A stretch of DNA of 64,000 nt from UBA9926 sp913064795 (GCA_045560765.1 JBJKZD010000008.1:85933-149932), one strand, 5' to 3'. Numbered from the stretch's first letter, positions 17,879-27,040 are shown. The notes: generated by a model from the sequence alone, not told the origin. Made by a program: numbers and translations.

Positions 17879-20800
17879 ATGCAAATTAGAACGTTACTGC
17901 TTTTACTCTCTATTGCTGGTGCAGTGGGCAGTGCGCTTTCAGTCTGGTATGTCGGCACCCTCAAAGAGGATGCGCAAAAAGAAGCAGAGACCGATCTTCG
18001 CTGGAATATCTATCAAGATGCTTGGCAGCGCATTGGGAAAGAAGAAATTGCCGCTTTTTCCGAATACAGTAACGAGGGTCCCCGGCGAGGCTTTTGGCTA
18101 CAGGAAAATGCCGAACCACTTAATTTCAAAGTCAGTCAGAATCGCAGTAATTACTTTACTGATCTGAGCGATATAGTGCAGGGCGAGATCACCAATCCAA
18201 TGCTCGCCGCACTGCTAGGCATCAATAGTGAAGAAAACGCTAATACTTATTTGCGCAGCTTTTTTGGACCTGCATTGCAGCGTCGCAATCTTCTTTACTA
18301 CTCAATTATTGATGCTGAATCTTTAGAACAGGTCGCATGCCGGAAATCAATTTTTAGCCGCAATTACAATCCATGCTCCTCGATTTACGAAACCGTCTTT
18401 TTAGATAAGGGTTCAAGGTTCGAACTCTATGAATCCTTGGCGACTACCAATGAAGCTTGGACCGGTTACATGGTCCATCATACTTCGGAGGAGGAGCATA
18501 CAAGTTTGGTTTATGCGTTTCCGGTGAATATAAATCAGGAAACTACGCTAATTGTCATGCTGGGTAAGTCTTTGCCTCGAATTGTTGATCATTTTCAGCA
18601 AGAGATGAGTGTCCAGGCCACCATTGTAAACTTGGCGCGGGATCCAGAGAGCTATGGCGATGAAAATCTGCAAGAAATCGTTGGGCTTGGTGGTGTGCTG
18701 ATAGAAAACAAGCAGGTCAGATTAAGAGATAAGGGTATTTCCGTGATGGCCTTACCCCTTGATGCTGGCGGTGGGCGCGAACACAAGATGGTCGTCGCAT
18801 TGAAACGCGATGTCTCTGAATTGATACGAACTGAGGATAGCTACAATCGGACGATGCTCTACTCCATTTTTGCAGCAGTATTGATTATCGTTTTAGTTCT
18901 CTTGGTACTGCAAAGGTCTATATTTTCAGGTTTAAACTATGCGATTGAAGTCCTACAGCAACTGACCGACGCGCAGTCTATTGATGAAATAAAAAGGCCT
19001 CGAGCATTGTTGTCGAGTCCAAGAGATGAGGTTGGAAAGCTCATTCGAGCACTTGGAAAATATAAAACTAAGTTAGATGAGCTGAGTACATTACGGTCAC
19101 TTCAGCGAAAGAATAGGATTGATCGGGATCGGCTGATCATTGATAAAATGAAAACCCTGTCTTTCCAGCTTGAGGGCGAGGCTAAAGAACTCCTAGTCTC
19201 TGATATTGAGCGCATGGAGCAAATGGGCGGAGAGATCGAAACAAGCATTGCTCAGGGCGACCAAGAGGAGCGGCGACAGGCTGAAGAAGAGTCTAATCAA
19301 TTGATTGCAGTGGCTTTCGAGCGCATGTCGGATCAGGTGACCGCGCTCATTGAGGCGCGCACCTCAGAAATGGAGTCTGCTAGGGATGAGGCCAGAGAGG
19401 CGAATCTCGCCAAGAGTAAATTTTTAGCCAATATGAGTCACGAACTGCGAACGCCGTTAAACGCGATCATCGGTTATGGAGAGTTGCTGCTCGAGGAGGC
19501 TGAAGACGAGGGTATGGATTCGATGTCGGTTGACCTCAAGCGCATTACCGATTCCGGCGCCCATCTTTTGAATCTCATTAATGATATTTTAGATCTCTCG
19601 AAAATCGAAGCAGGGCGGTTAGAGTTGTTTGTCTCTGAGTTTTCGGTTGAGACTGTGCTGGAGGTCTTGCAGAGCGTAGCTAAGCCGCTTGGCGAGAAGA
19701 ACCGAAATCAAGTCAACTTTGTGGTGCCCAAAGATCTTGGCGTCATGCGGTCAGATGAAACTCGAATGCGGCAGAGTCTGTTGAACTTAATCAGCAATGC
19801 TTGCAAGTTCACCGAGGAGGGTGAGGTGACCCTGACGGCAACGAGTTCGGAATCTGAAGGCCTAGAGTGGGTCGAGTTTGCGGTTTCTGACACTGGGATC
19901 GGGATGACGCAAGAACAAATGGACAAAATTTTTGATGACTTCACCCAAGCCGAAGCAGAAACAACCGCGAAATTTGGTGGCACTGGCTTAGGCTTATCCA
20001 TCACGAAACAATTGGTCGAAATGATGGGGGGTGAGCTATCGGTCGGTAGTGAAGAGGGTGTCGGGTCGACTTTCTCGATCAAAGTTCCAAGAGAGGTACG
20101 ACAGCCTGAGGAGACAGTCTCGGCAGAGCCTGATTTGCTTAGCGCCGGCGATGATGAAATGAATCACGCCAACTTAACCTTGCTCGTCATTGACGATGAT
20201 CCCCTTGCTCATGACTTGGTAAAAAGAAAACTCCGTGCCGATGCCTATAACATCGTTTCCGCGCTCGATGGAGCGGACGGATTAATCAAAGCCAGAGATC
20301 AACGTCCCGATCTCATCCTGCTTGATATTTTGATGCCCGGCAAAGATGGCTGGACAGTGCTCGCGGAGCTGCGCGCAGACCCTGATTTAAGTGACATTCC
20401 GATTATCGTGATCAGTATGCTCGATGACGATCAGTCTGCGACTGCCTTAGGGGCCTCTGCTTATATGACGAAGCCCGTTGATCGAGATCGTCTTGTCAAT
20501 AATATCCAGGATATTTTTGGTGAGGCAACCGAAGGGAAAAAAGCGCTGGTGGTTGATGATGATGCCGAAGCCCGAGACATCTCGTCTCGGTTGCTGGGCG
20601 CGCAAGGGTTCGAGGTTGCAACCGCTGAAAACGGTGCAGTCGCTTTTGCTCGCATGAGCGAAGGGTTTGATCTTGTGATTTTAGATCTGTCCATGCCCGT
20701 CATGGACGGATTTGAGTTTTTGTCTCGGTTGGATGACCTCGACCTTGAAGCATTGCCGCGCATTATTGTTTATTCGGCGATGCATCTTGATGAGACGATG

Positions 20801-20911
20801 CGCGCGCGTCTTTCCGGGGCCTGTTTTGAGGTCATTGATAAAAACGATGCCTCGTCGGAGTCAGCGCTGTCTACTACGGTTAAATCAGCATTGATTAAGA
20901 AGCTCAACTAA
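17879..20911 (+). CDS. Hybrid sensor histidine kinase with two receiver domains
   Basis: About 1010 aa. TM1 near 4-22, a periplasmic sensor of about 300 residues with two Cys (ACRKS, NPCSS), TM2 near 323-345, then a long charged coiled coil. HisKA FLANMSHELRTPLNAIIGY has the phospho-His at about 521. The ATPase has NACKFTEEG (N box), SDTGIGM and GTGLGLSI. REC1 begins LLVIDDDPLAHD (about 770) and REC2 begins ALVVDDDAEARD (about 890), with LDILMPGKDG and LDLSMPVMDG as phospho-Asp blocks. No Hpt domain is visible. ATG at 17879 is preferred over a TTG 21 bases earlier. Lies between the beta-lactamase-fold pair and an ion channel in one operon. Confidence 0.92.
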   Translation: MQIRTLLLLLSIAGAVGSALSVWYVGTLKEDAQKEAETDLRWNIYQDAWQRIGKEEIAAFSEYSNEGPRRGFWLQENAEPLNFKVSQNRSNYFTDLSDIVQGEITNPMLAALLGINSEENANTYLRSFFGPALQRRNLLYYSIIDAESLEQVACRKSIFSRNYNPCSSIYETVFLDKGSRFELYESLATTNEAWTGYMVHHTSEEEHTSLVYAFPVNINQETTLIVMLGKSLPRIVDHFQQEMSVQATIVNLARDPESYGDENLQEIVGLGGVLIENKQVRLRDKGISVMALPLDAGGGREHKMVVALKRDVSELIRTEDSYNRTMLYSIFAAVLIIVLVLLVLQRSIFSGLNYAIEVLQQLTDAQSIDEIKRPRALLSSPRDEVGKLIRALGKYKTKLDELSTLRSLQRKNRIDRDRLIIDKMKTLSFQLEGEAKELLVSDIERMEQMGGEIETSIAQGDQEERRQAEEESNQLIAVAFERMSDQVTALIEARTSEMESARDEAREANLAKSKFLANMSHELRTPLNAIIGYGELLLEEAEDEGMDSMSVDLKRITDSGAHLLNLINDILDLSKIEAGRLELFVSEFSVETVLEVLQSVAKPLGEKNRNQVNFVVPKDLGVMRSDETRMRQSLLNLISNACKFTEEGEVTLTATSSESEGLEWVEFAVSDTGIGMTQEQMDKIFDDFTQAEAETTAKFGGTGLGLSITKQLVEMMGGELSVGSEEGVGSTFSIKVPREVRQPEETVSAEPDLLSAGDDEMNHANLTLLVIDDDPLAHDLVKRKLRADAYNIVSALDGADGLIKARDQRPDLILLDILMPGKDGWTVLAELRADPDLSDIPIIVISMLDDDQSATALGASAYMTKPVDRDRLVNNIQDIFGEATEGKKALVVDDDAEARDISSRLLGAQGFEVATAENGAVAFARMSEGFDLVILDLSMPVMDGFEFLSRLDDLDLEALPRIIVYSAMHLDETMRARLSGACFEVIDKNDASSESALSTTVKSALIKKLN

Positions 20912-20912
20912 C

Positions 20913-22847
20913 GTGTTAAAACAGCTCAATTACTACCTCTTTCTTTTCTCAACAACGAGTCGCGTATTCCCTTATGTACTGATTTTGGGATTGGCATCGA
21001 TTGTAATCATCGTTGGGATGTCGGCGTATTTCTTTGGATTATTTTCAGGAGAAGCGCGTTCGGGCCGAAGGCATCGACGACGCCCTGGGCGGCGGTGTGA
21101 TTGATACACTGTGGTGGTCCATGAAGCATATTCTTGATCCCGGGGCGCTATCGGAAAATTATGGTGCGCCCATTGGCGTGATTGTCTTCGCTTTATTTAA
21201 TTCGATAATGGGTTTGATTATTACCGGCGCACTGATTGGATTTATTGTCAGCGCGATTCAAACCGCAATGGAAGATGCGCGTAGAGGCTCGGCCACCATT
21301 CGGGAGTCGGGTCACTATTTGATTTTAGGGTGGAACCGCAAGGGAACTGCGATCCTAGAGCTCCTGGCTAAGTACGGTCAGTCACAACGCGTTGTGATTT
21401 TAACCGACACGGGTATCGAGCAGGTTAGGACCGCAATTCGACAGGGCTCGCGGGAATTAAGATCGCTCAAACTTTTGCCGATGCAGGGTTCGATCTCGGT
21501 TAATAGTGAGCTGCGCAGGGTTGCAGCGCACCGGGCGTCGCACATTGTTTTGCTGTCTGAAGCAGATCTGGGTTCCTCCGGTGACCTGACTACGATAAAG
21601 ACCTTGACGCTGCTCAACAGCGAGCTCTACGCGAAAGAGAACGTGCAGCGGCCAAATATCGTCGCCGAAATCGTCAATAAAGAAAATTCGGTCATCGCGG
21701 GAATTGCCTCTAAAAGTCACCATCCCTTGGTGTCGAGCAGCGACTTCATCAGTAAAACCATGGTCCAATGCGCGCGGTATCCTGGGTATTCTGAAATCTA
21801 TAGCGAATTGTTTGCCTCAGGGCGTTTTTTAATCGAAATCCGAGCAATTCCCAACCTAGAAGATGTGCTGTTCGGTAATCTCGCAAGTGTGTTTAACAAT
21901 GGCGCGGTCATGGGTGTGAGTTGGTTGGATGAAAGGCCAAACCAACCTGTCCGCAGGGTTTCGGTTTTGAATCCTGAGTCAGATTATGATTTGACCGACG
22001 AAGATCAGGTGATTGTGCTTAGAAATGTTGAGGAGGATTTGAAGAGCGTCAGCCTCGATAGCTTCTCGTCCTGGGAGGAACCTCCAGAGCGCGATATCTT
22101 GAGACCCAATGTTCGTAAGGTGTTAATACTGGCCTACAATGCAAACCTTGGGCTGATCATCGCTGAGCTCGCTAAGCATGCAGCATCGACATTGAGGTGG
22201 TCGTTGCCTGTGCCCGGGCCGAGGCTGCGGAGGCGCAAGTCCGAGCGCGTTACAGTGAGCTCTTTACCGAGCGATTGGCGTTGTCTTTTGTCGAGTTTGA
22301 CCTTGCAGAGGCTTGGCGACTCGAAACCTTCGATGTTGGCTCTTTTGATGTCATTTTTATTGTGGCCGATGAGACAGATAAGACCATTGACGCGGACAGC
22401 AAAACCATCATGTTGCTGCTCTTGCTGGGCGAGATAAAAAGCAAAGCCGGGGAGTTGACTTTTCCGCCCGTTGTGGCTGAGCTGTTAAATTCTGAATCAA
22501 AGTTGTTATGCGAAGGTACGCCCTTAACCGATGCGATCGTCAGCACAGAGATTCTCAGTATTCAGCTTGCCCAGTTGGTGCGAGATCCATTTTTGGACAC
22601 GCTTTACAAGGAATTGCTGAATGCTGGAGGCATCGAAATTGGATTGCGACGAATTGATCATTACGTGAATGTGTCGGAATCTGTCACAATGGCGGATGTG
22701 ACAAGATCAGCGTTGCGATTCAATGAGGTAGCCTTAGGCTATCGTAGCCAAACTGAAGGTGTTGTCATTAACCCACAAAAAGATACAACTAGAACCTTCT
22801 CGGAAGGAGATTTGCTGATCGTCTTAGCTCAGCAAATCTATGCGTAA
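20913..22847 (+). CDS. CASTOR/POLLUX-type ion channel with TrkA-N-like domains, two frameshifts
   Basis: One gene read in three frames. The first part gives the N-terminal helix (FPYVLILGLASIVIIVGMSA). After a shift near 21042-21060 the protein continues EKRVRAEGIDDALGGGVID, then WWSMKHILDPGALSENYG (pore region), TM, then YLILGWNRKGTAILELL, a Rossmann/RCK domain. A second shift near 22180 restores AEAAEAQVRARYSELF and a second RCK-like half ending at 22847. This is the bacterial form of the plant CASTOR/POLLUX (DUF1012) channel family. Starts GTG two bases after the kinase stop, so co-transcribed. Two single-base shifts in a well-conserved protein look like sequence error. Confidence 0.82.
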
Positions 22848-22881
22848 TGATCAGTTAAACGTCTGGAGTTAGGAGTACACC

Positions 22882-23247
22882 ATGAGTAAAAAAATACTCA
22901 TTGTAGAAGACAATGAAATGAATCGAGATATGTTGTCGCGGCGATTGACGCGCAAGGGCTACGAAATCGTGATGGCGGAGGACGGTGCGGCAGGATTGGA
23001 CATGATGTCGTCAGAACAGCCCGATCTTGTATTAATGGACATGGGGTTGCCGGTAATGGACGGTTGGACCGCCACAGCTAATGCGAAAGCCGATGAAAAT
23101 TTGAAACAAATTCCTATTATTGCACTGACTGCTCACGCGCTTGAGGCTGACCGAATCCGCGCTCTGGAGGCAGGGGCAGATGATTTTGATACGAAACCCG
23201 TCAATCTGTCGGGTCTTCTTGAAAAGATGGAGGCCCTTTTAGGCTGA
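22882..23247 (+). CDS. Single-domain response regulator (CheY-like)
   Basis: 121 aa, a lone receiver. Acidic pair in ILIVEDNEMNRD, phospho-Asp about 53 in LVLMDMGLPVMDG, Thr and Lys switch residues in ALTAHALEADR and DTKPVN. This is the DivK-like subtype (EDNEMNRDMLSRRL). No output domain, so it may act by protein contact or phosphotransfer from the hybrid kinase. AGGAG lies about 8 bases before the ATG. Last gene of the five-gene operon; a hairpin follows 20 bases after the stop. Confidence 0.93.
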   Translation: MSKKILIVEDNEMNRDMLSRRLTRKGYEIVMAEDGAAGLDMMSSEQPDLVLMDMGLPVMDGWTATANAKADENLKQIPIIALTAHALEADRIRALEAGADDFDTKPVNLSGLLEKMEALLG

Positions 23248-23267
23248 TAATTAGACGGAACCCACCC

Positions 23268-23289
23268 GGCAAATGGCCCCGCATTTGCC
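23268..23289 (+). terminator. Hairpin at operon end, no T-run
   Basis: Perfect eight-base stem GGCAAATG / CATTTGCC with a six-base loop, 20 bases after the response regulator stop. It lacks the following T-run, so it may be a weak or Rho-assisted terminator or an RNA-stabilising stem. Confidence 0.4.
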
Positions 23290-23684
23290 CCATAGGCATA
23301 AAGCGCTCTGTTTTTTAATCAGCGTTCATGCGTGCTGTATTTAGCTCTTCTGTTGCCGGAAGCGATTCACCTAAACTCGCGCTGACGATGGTTAGAGAGC
23401 AATAGAAGACCTTATGCTGGCTCTTGGTTCAGTCTTGAAAGGCTGCCCGCTTGTAGCCTAGAAGGCTCGCAGACACAAAGTTTTTCAAAACATCTTCCTC
23501 CAAGGGCACTTTGTCCAATTCGGTTTTCTTAACCGATGCTGTTTGAGGATTTACCCCGAACCGTTGGCGGTGAATGGCGATTTTTGCTGAATTGAGTGTG
23601 ACCATAAGGCTTGAGCAACGAAGCCCTGCCGTAAGCCCTCAAGCGAAATAAGACTAGCTTTTGCTCTGATTAAGCGTAATGTTT

Positions 23685-23720
23685 TAGGCTAGCTCGCTTC
23701 AACAGCGAACCCCTAAAAGC
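23685..23720 (+). promoter_or_regulatory. Shared leader element, copy A
   Basis: Contains TAGGCT, CTTCAACAG (23697-23705) and CTAAAAGC in the same order and nearly the same spacing as copy B at 24230. TAGGCT begins 65 bases before the ATG of the next gene. Could be a common promoter or operator, or a short dispersed repeat. Confidence 0.35.
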
Positions 23721-23749
23721 AACTACAGACGATCGGTTAAGGAACGTGT

Positions 23750-24166
23750 ATGGCATGGGTAAAGCGAATCATTGTGGCATTCATTGTGATTGCGATGGCC
23801 TATGTTTTGTTGACGCTTACGGCTTCCGAACTGGGCGGAGAGGTTGTGACGCTCCTGAGGCCGAATGCAGATACCTCAGTCAGCGAGACACGTGTTTGGA
23901 TCGTCGATACCGGCAACTTTGAAATGATCGAGCACGGCGAGGCGGGTGTGGGTTGGTTGAAACTCTTAAAGCATTCCCCCAGTATCCAAATAAGACGAGG
24001 GGAGCAATTGGTCAGTTACACCGGGATTTTGGCCGTTGAGCAACACGACTTATATCATAAGCTGCGACGGGAAAAGTACGGATTTGCTGATCAAGTTATT
24101 GAATGGCTCTCGATGACGCCTTCTAGCGAGTGCACGGGAGCACCCGTCGTGCTGAGACGTTTGTAG
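23750..24166 (+). CDS. Small membrane-anchored protein, nitroreductase/DUF385-like
   Basis: 138 aa. N-terminal helix IIVAFIVIAMAYVLLTL. The rest (ETRVWIVDTGNFEMIEHGE, GVGWLKLLKHSPSIQIRRG, HDLYHKLRREKYGFADQVIEW) resembles the split-barrel flavin/F420 family DUF385 in strand order, including a W..L..NP-like stretch before the positively charged strand and a YGxAD helix. Identification is tentative. GGAACGTGT precedes the ATG. Not tightly linked to the next gene, but shares the upstream element with it. Confidence 0.65.
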   Translation: MAWVKRIIVAFIVIAMAYVLLTLTASELGGEVVTLLRPNADTSVSETRVWIVDTGNFEMIEHGEAGVGWLKLLKHSPSIQIRRGEQLVSYTGILAVEQHDLYHKLRREKYGFADQVIEWLSMTPSSECTGAPVVLRRL

Positions 24167-24229
24167 CAGGGCGCTGGCTAGACAGTTAATGTTTGCGATA
24201 AGTTAGTCGGTAAACGAGGACGTAGACTG

Positions 24230-24261
24230 TAGGCTGCGCACTTCAACAGGCCGCTAAAAGC
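24230..24261 (+). promoter_or_regulatory. Shared leader element, copy B
   Basis: Counterpart of 23685-23720: TAGGCT at 24230, CTTCAACAG at 24241-24249, CTAAAAGC ending at 24261. TAGGCT begins 70 bases before the ATG of the glyoxalase-fold gene, which shares a transcript with the selenoprotein candidate. Confidence 0.35.
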
Positions 24262-24299
24262 AGTTGTAGAGGTCCTGCTAATTAACGCGAGGGAGTTCA

Positions 24300-24656
24300 A
24301 TGAAATTTTCTGATGTTCACCATATATCGCTGAATGTGTCTGATGCCCAGCGTGACACAGCTTTTTATACGGATATCCTTGGGTTTAAAACGATCCCAAG
24401 GCCCGAATTACCCTTTAAAGGCGCGTGGCTGAAAATGGGGCAACAACAACTGCACCTGCTCGAAGTTGCCGATTTTAAGGCGCCCAAAGGACAGCATTTT
24501 GCATTGAGGGTGTCTGATATTGAGCAAGCCCGCGATTTGCTGATCCAGCATTCAATCAAGGTGTCTGAACCTCAGGCCATTGAGGGGGTTTGCTTGCAAT
24601 GTTTTTTTAGTGATCCTTCGGGCAATCTATTGGAGTTGAACCAGCCACTGCAGTGA
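24300..24656 (+). CDS. VOC superfamily (glyoxalase/bleomycin-resistance fold) protein
   Basis: 118 aa, two beta-alpha-beta-beta-beta modules. Potential metal ligands are His in VHHISLNVSD, His in QLHLLE, His in HFALRV and Glu in NLLELNQ, the standard four VOC positions. FYTDILGFKTIPRP and FSDPSGNLLELNQ are typical family text. GCGAGGGAG stands before the ATG. 34 bases upstream of the selenoprotein candidate, so probably co-transcribed. Lactoylglutathione lyase-like, thiol-transferase or dioxygenase roles are all possible. Confidence 0.88.
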   Translation: MKFSDVHHISLNVSDAQRDTAFYTDILGFKTIPRPELPFKGAWLKMGQQQLHLLEVADFKAPKGQHFALRVSDIEQARDLLIQHSIKVSEPQAIEGVCLQCFFSDPSGNLLELNQPLQ

Positions 24657-24690
24657 ACCCTGGGTGGTGCCGATCAAAGGAGCATGATCA

Positions 24691-25344
24691 ATGAGCTGGA
24701 TGAGGTGGACTGTCGCCCTGATGGGTGCGCTCGCGATATCTTTTGGCGTTGGGTTTTTATTTTATGGTGAGCAGATTAAGCGTGCGGTATTTCAAAGCCT
24801 CACGAGTGATATGTTTGTTTCAGTAGATGATGACAGTTTTGATCCTGGTCTTTCCGTTGGGTCGGCTTTCCCACTACTAGAGGCGACCCTCGGTGAGATA
24901 CCCGTCCGGGATTTAAGTTCATTGGTGGGTGATCGAGGCATGATTTTTATTGCCAGCCGTTCCGTTGATTGGTGACCTTATTGCATCAAGCAGCTCGTGC
25001 AGTTGCAGGGTTTAAAGCAAGCTTTTAATCGCGCAGGGTTAACATTGGTTGCAATGACTTACGATGCGCCGTCGCTCCAGGCGCAGTTTATAAAGGACCA
25101 TGCTATTGAATTTCCTCTTTTATCTGATCGAAACGCGGAGAGCGTTCAGCGGTTAGGCATACTCAATGATGATCACTTACCGGGCGATGATCACTATGGG
25201 ATTCCGTACCCCGGAATTTTTGTCTTGGATCAAAGTTTGGCGGTTCGCGGAAAATTGTTTTTACAGCCCTACCAGCAACGAGTTGATGGCAGAGAGGTCC
25301 TCAACTTCGCGAGAACGGTCTTAGGGCGTCCCTCATCAGGATAG
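24691..25344 (+). CDS. Selenocysteine-containing peroxiredoxin-like redoxin (UxxC), read through UGA
   Basis: Read as 217 aa with selenocysteine at residue 95 (TGA 24973-24975). The frame is the same on both sides. Left: signal anchor (VALMGALAISFGVGFLFY), then FPLLEATLGEIPVRD and MIFIASRSVDW. Right: PYCIKQLVQLQGLKQAF, TYDAPSLQAQF, FPLLSDRNAESVQRLGI and GIPYPGIFVLD. AhpC/TSA-fold redoxins of this group read DWCPYCKxQL at this point, so UGA stands exactly for the first, peroxidatic or attacking Cys, and Cys98 is the resolving partner. A SECIS-like hairpin starts 11 bases after the UGA. AAGGAG precedes the ATG by 7 bases. N-terminal anchoring suggests a periplasmic thiol-peroxidase or disulfide reductase. 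If sel genes are absent from the genome, the alternative is a nonsense mutation. Confidence 0.86.
24987..25005 (+). promoter_or_regulatory. Candidate bacterial SECIS hairpin
   Basis: Stem CAA-GCA pairs with TGC-(AG)-TTG, with a two-base bulge on the 3' arm and a five-base loop GCTCG whose first base is G. The loop begins 17 bases after the UGA. This fits the known bacterial rule of a G at the start of an apical loop placed about 16-37 bases downstream, and the GCA-loop-TGC neck resembles that of the E. coli fdhF element. Expected to bind SelB. Confidence 0.65.
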
Positions 25345-25558
25345 ATTTTCGGCCTAACGCATTGCGTGAGCACTTTGAACGTGTGGTCTGTCTTAGGGGA
25401 AGCACGTAGACTTGTTGTAAAACCTAAGAAAGGGCGAGCAGAGAATGCGGTTCAAGGGTGACGGATCAAAATCCCGGGTCGCAGGCAGGATCGAGCCAGC
25501 GATTTTTTTGGATTAAGACGATCTGGCCCTGGGGTTTTTACATGCCAATCCCTTGCTG

Positions 25559-26659
25559 TCACTGGATATTTTCATACTTCTTCATCCGACGAGTGACCTT
25601 TTTCACGTAGTTTCGGGATTCTGCACGAATGTGCCGGTTCGTTAAAAACCAGTAGAACTCATCGACGGTCATGGCATTCACCCGTGCGATGGCCGCTTTT
25701 TTACCGCCGTTTGGTGCAAGGCTTTTATAGAGGTTCCCAGCGCCACCATTGTAGCTGGAAATGATCGCGTATTGCAGTTTTAGCGGATGATAGATCCCCG
25801 CGAGATAACGGTCGGCCAGGATACTCAAGTAGCCCGTTCCGATCTCAACGTTATTCGAGGGTGTATACAAGTGCCCAGACGTCGGTGTATGCGCATACCC
25901 TTTGATGATTGAAAAATAATCCCGGCCCGCAGTGTCTGCCTTGATTTGCATTAGGCCGAGGGCATTAGAGCGGGAGCGCGCCATTGGATTAAATGAACTT
26001 TCGGTTTCGATGATCGCCATAATCAGCGGAACCGGAATACGATGTTTGATGCTCGCTGTCTTGGCGAATTGGATATATTTTGCCCCTGCGATGGCTTTGT
26101 GTTGGCCGACCAGAGCAAGGGTCAAACTTCTACCTTGTGTTGATGCTTGTTGTTTGATCAGTCGGTCCACAAATCGCTCTGCTCTCCAGACCGAGGCAAT
26201 AGGCAGTCCGTCTTGATCGATAATTTGTTGGTAAAAAAAAGGTTTTTGAGTCTTGCTGTTGATGAGCCCAAAGTCATTCGCGGTTGCAGCATCAATCACT
26301 GAGGGGTCTATTTGGGTCAATATGATTTCGACGGCGGCCCGTCTAATGCTGGCAGAGTCTGGAGCGGTGATCGAAATAATTCCACGGGCGAAGTCGACTA
26401 AGGTGTCTGCCTTGGTTGCGCCTCGATAGGCGAGTACAGATGGCAGCATACTACCAAAGGCATCTGACTCGGCTTGATATTCCTTAAGCAATGCAGCGAC
26501 TTCAGGATCGTAAGCGTTCAGATTTAGCGGCGCCTTCGAAGCGCTGGCACAGGTGCAAATAAGGCTGCAAATCGAGAGTAAGAGCCAATGGGTTGAGCGA
26601 AATCTCCAAGGAGTGACGATCAAGGGTACGGGTGGGGTCGGGGCGGTAAACCAGCTCAT
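25559..26659 (-). CDS. mltC: Lytic murein transglycosylase (MltC-like)
   Basis: About 366 aa. Hydrophobic leader (LLLSICSLICTCASASKA), an N-terminal DUF3393-like region (about 45-190, with AYRGATKADTLVDFARG), then an SLT/lysozyme-like domain. ETESSFNPMARSRSNALGLM gives the catalytic Glu and the ALGLMQ motif, and AIISSYNGGAGN is the AYNxG-type block. It cleaves peptidoglycan glycan strands to anhydromuropeptides at the cell envelope. The MltC lipobox is not obvious, though Cys residues are close to the cleavage region, so lipidation is uncertain. No good ribosome site is visible; the ATG at 26659 follows a GTG directly. Monocistronic. Confidence 0.85.
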   Translation of the reverse strand: MSWFTAPTPPVPLIVTPWRFRSTHWLLLSICSLICTCASASKAPLNLNAYDPEVAALLKEYQAESDAFGSMLPSVLAYRGATKADTLVDFARGIISITAPDSASIRRAAVEIILTQIDPSVIDAATANDFGLINSKTQKPFFYQQIIDQDGLPIASVWRAERFVDRLIKQQASTQGRSLTLALVGQHKAIAGAKYIQFAKTASIKHRIPVPLIMAIIETESSFNPMARSRSNALGLMQIKADTAGRDYFSIIKGYAHTPTSGHLYTPSNNVEIGTGYLSILADRYLAGIYHPLKLQYAIISSYNGGAGNLYKSLAPNGGKKAAIARVNAMTVDEFYWFLTNRHIRAESRNYVKKVTRRMKKYENIQ

Positions 26660-27040
26660 CACCGTATTCTAAGTGTTCTCCCAGAGGGAATGAAGATTTT
26701 GAGTTGATTTATGTCGGGCACATCGGCCAACTCTCGATGACTGACTGGAAGAGTAGACTCTGGTTTAGCCGAATTTTAAAATGCCCTGAGCGGCTCAATT
26801 GATAGGATCGATTGAGTTGCGGATCTGCAGGTTTTGCGTCGGCTTCGGAGGCTAGCCTGCATTAATCAAAACCGACCAGATCAAAAAGGGACCTAATCCT
26901 GGAGTTTCGGGTTTGTGGTTACGGGCAGATTCAAATACCCTGCTGCCCGCACATCCTCCGCTTTAGCGTTGCTGTTCGGGCTTGTTGTGTGCCTGGTGTT
27001 CGTGCTGGCCGCGAGGATCCATCGGTTTAGGAGTGATACC
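26660..27040. other. Divergent gap
   Basis: About 380 bases between the transglycosylase and the flavoprotein. The open frame running through it upstream of 27041 encodes an unlikely hydrophobic extension of the flavoprotein and is not used. No clear promoter. Confidence 0.4.

Larger units (their letters stand above)
23248..23749. other. Intergenic gap
   Basis: About 500 bases. It holds the hairpin at 23268-23289 at its left end and the shared leader element at 23685-23720 at its right end. Nothing else recognised. Confidence 0.5.

Noticed and set aside
26915..27040. Membrane-anchored N-terminal extension of the BaiN-like flavoprotein
   Set aside because: The family is cytosolic, and a TTG with a good TAGGAG site at 27041 explains the start.
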